A DNA stretch of 64,000 nt from Sepiola atlantica. Lineage: Eukaryota > Mollusca > Cephalopoda > Sepiida > Sepiolidae. The position numbers were made by a program, and so were the translations under genes. This document shows, one piece after another, positions 62,516 through 64,000 of the stretch. The notes below the pieces were generated by a model. It did not search any database. It worked only from the letters and a program-made list of their open reading frames with translations, and was not told where the DNA came from. Where the stretch lies: the NCBI GenBank assembly GCA_963556195.1, contig CAUVYP010000244.1:1736001-1800000 (forward strand), in the 5' to 3' direction. Every line of letters begins with the position of its first letter. The stretch's first letter is position 1.

Positions 62516-64000
62516 TTAGCGCGTTTTAAAGTTGATATCGCTTTTGTTTATAACTTCCACATTTATTCGAATTGTGCAACGAAACTTTGTAGACAGTCGC
62601 GGAGACACATTTTCTACTGAAGTATTTAGTTTCAGAAGTGCAGCTCTTGTACTGCCGGAGATATGTCGATACAAACTGAATACGCAAAACATCAACAAAA
62701 TTTAGCGCGTTTTAAAGTTGATATCGCTTTTGTTTATAACTTCCACATTTATTCGAATTGTGCAACGAAACTTTGTAGACAGTCGCGGAGACACATTTTC
62801 TACTGAAGTATTTAGTTTCAGAAGTGCAGCTCTTGCACTGCCGGAGATATGTCGATACAAACTGAATACGCAAAACATCAACAAAATTTAGCGCGTTTTA
62901 AAGTTGATATCGCTTTTGTTTATAACTTCCACATTTATTCGAATTGTGCAACGAAACTTTGTAGACAGTCGCGGAGACACATTTTCTACTGAAGTATTTA
63001 GTTTCAGAAGTGCAGCTCTTGTACTGCCGGAGATATGTCGATACAAACTGAATACGCAAAACATCAACAAAATTTAGCGCGTTTTAAAGTTGATATCGCT
63101 TTTGTTTATATCTTCCACATTAATTCGAATTGTGCAACGAAACTTTGCAGACAGTCTCGAATAGGCCTCCTCTACTGAAGTACCAAGTTTCAGAAGTGCA
63201 GCTCTTGCACTGCCGGAGATATGTCGATACAAACTGAATACGCAAAACATCAACAAAATTTAGCGCGTTTTAAAGTTGATATCGCTTTTGTTTATAACTT
63301 CCACATTTATTCGAATTGTGCCACGAAACTTTGCAGACAGTCGCGGAGCCACATTTTCTACTCAAGTACAAAGTTTCAGAAGTGCAGCTCTTGTACTGCC
63401 GGAGATATGTCGATACCAACTTAATACCCAAAACATCAACAAAATTTAGCGCGTTTTAAAGTTGATATCGCTTTTGTTTATAACTTCCACATTTATTCGA
63501 ATTGTGCAACGAAACTTTGTAGACAGTCGCGGAGACACATTTTCTACTGAAGTATTTAGTTTCAGAAGTGCAGCTCTTGTACTGCCGGAGATATGTCGAT
63601 ACAAACTGAATACGCAAAACATCAACAAAATTTAGCGCGTTTTAAAGTTGATATCGCTTTTGTTTATAACTTCCACATTTATTCGAATTGTGCAACGAAA
63701 CTTTGTAGACAGTCGCGGAGACACATTTTCTACTGAAGTATTTAGTTTCAGAAGTGCAGCTCTTGTACTGCCGGAGATATGTCGATACAAACTGAATACG
63801 CAAAACATCAACAAAATTTAGCGCGTTTTAAAGTTGATATCGCTTTTGTTTATATCTTCCACATTAATTCGAATTGTGCAACGAAACTTTGCAGACAGTC
63901 TCGAATAGGCCTCCTCTACTGAAGTACCAAGTTTCAGAAGTGCAGCTCTTGCACTGCCGGAGATATGTCGATACAAACTGAATACGCAAAACATCAACAA
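62516..64000 (+). repeat. M-rich right end: M-M-M-E-outlier-M-M-E
   Basis: Three M monomers in tandem (62516, 62702, 62888) are followed by E, one divergent unit, two more M and E. M-E-outlier-M restarts as M-E at an offset of 744 bp (62888 to 63632). The change cttgcactgcc is found only here (62702, 63074, 63818). The final monomer is truncated by the window edge at 183 bp. Confidence 0.9.
63260..63445 (+). repeat. Most divergent monomer near the right end
   Basis: This unit combines gtgccacg, gcggagccac, ctactcaagtacaaag and gataccaacttaatacccaaaac-type changes (three bases changed in its last 30). Most variants are not seen in its neighbours. It may be an older monomer that escaped homogenisation, or it may point to a different subfamily beyond the window. 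Confidence 0.8.

Larger units (their letters stand above)
1..64000. repeat. Uninterrupted 186-bp satellite DNA array with higher-order structure
   Basis: Every position belongs to a tandem unit of 186 bp, all in one orientation. Phasing each unit on 'ttagcgcg' gives contiguous unit starts from 41 to 63818. The span between them equals 343 units of 186 bp after subtracting 28 one-base-short monomers and adding seven one-base-long ones, so nothing else is inserted or missing. I saw no inversion, mobile element, simple-repeat tract or unique spacer. Arrays of near-nucleosome-length units arranged in multi-monomer higher-order repeats are typical of eukaryotic centromeric or pericentromeric heterochromatin. 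The location on the chromosome is inferred, not shown. The family is not one I recognise. Confidence 0.99.

Noticed and set aside
41..64000. A tandem family of 60-residue proteins encoded on the minus strand
   Set aside because: The frame repeats only because 186 is a multiple of three. It needs a TTG start for full length, is broken by stops or indels in T, F, L1 and several private monomers, and its variable residues simply follow DNA class markers. No domain, signal peptide or expression signal is visible. A dN/dS analysis showing purifying selection would reopen the question.
1..64000. CRISPR array
   Set aside because: The direct repeats are contiguous 186-bp units without unique spacers, far longer than CRISPR repeats, and no cas gene is present.
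1..64000. Primate alpha satellite
   Set aside because: The unit is 186 bp rather than 171 bp, and I see no similarity beyond the half CENP-B-like site. The comparison is one of architecture only.
1..64000. 5S rRNA, tRNA or histone tandem array
   Set aside because: No tRNA cloverleaf or 5S internal promoter elements were seen in the consensus, and the unit is too short for histone genes.
1..64000. Bacterial or phage sequence
   Set aside because: 64 kb of pure head-to-tail satellite with nested HORs and no coding sequence is not compatible with a prokaryotic or phage genome.

Overview
The whole window is one tandem satellite DNA array. It holds no gene, RNA gene, transposon or non-satellite spacer that I can support. 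The unit is 186 bp, about 38% G+C, and always head-to-tail in the same orientation. Taking 'ttagcgcg' as the (arbitrary) start of the unit, the window holds 40 bp of a left-truncated monomer, 343 complete monomers, and a last one cut 3 bp short at 64000. The count closes exactly once the length variants are included: 27 monomers of one 185-bp class, one other 185-bp monomer, and seven 187-bp monomers. This kind of sequence points to a eukaryotic nuclear genome, probably a centromeric or other heterochromatic array. I do not recognise the satellite and cannot name the species. CpG is not depleted (10 per consensus unit, about 1.5 times expectation), which fits a genome where this array is little methylated, as in many invertebrates; that is inference.

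Monomers are nearly identical except at one 11-bp block (unit positions 84-94), which exists in two states: an 'alpha' box, gcggagacaca, and a 'beta' box, tcgaataggcc. Further diagnostic changes define about 20 classes. I use these one-letter codes in the entries. Alpha-box classes: N plain; H (acatgttc); H1 (H plus gcaacagaac); M (ttgtagac and gtatttag); R (gcggaaacac and/or gaggtaccaagtctc); K (acatgttttac); F (185 bp, catttttcgtattg); S (H plus gtactaag); D (gcggaggcac, gataaaaac); V (gcggagccac, gcaactc); X (cacgtttattc, gtctcag); G (acaagtcctactgcag); Y (ttacacatt); Q (gagacatgtcg). Beta-box classes: A plain; E (tatatcttcc, cattaattcg, ggcctcctc); P (tttattggaattg plus ggcctcctc); T (ctcaactagg, gtgcacctc); L (ctcaaatagg); L1 (187 bp, tccaattagg); C (gtacaacg); J (tctggaatcgg).

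Layout: (1) 1-14547, a higher-order repeat (HOR) family of about 16 monomers, with two near-identical 2977-bp copies followed by 15-, 17- and 10-monomer derivatives. (2) 14548-38528, a mosaic of shorter or irregular repeats marked by F monomers, with duplications at offsets of 1673, 1859, 3718, 4648 and 1301 bp. (3) 38529-60655, a regular 14-monomer (2603 bp) HOR whose copies alternate between two versions, giving a 28-monomer (5206 bp) unit; much of this domain is repeated again at a spacing of 9669 bp. (4) 60656-64000, an irregular end rich in M monomers.

The short reading frame seen on the minus strand of most monomers is a by-product of the unit length (186 = 62 codons), not evidence of a gene. 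The observations most worth following are the two-state box, the conserved CENP-B-box-like half site beside it, and the nested duplications with their visible recombination junctions.
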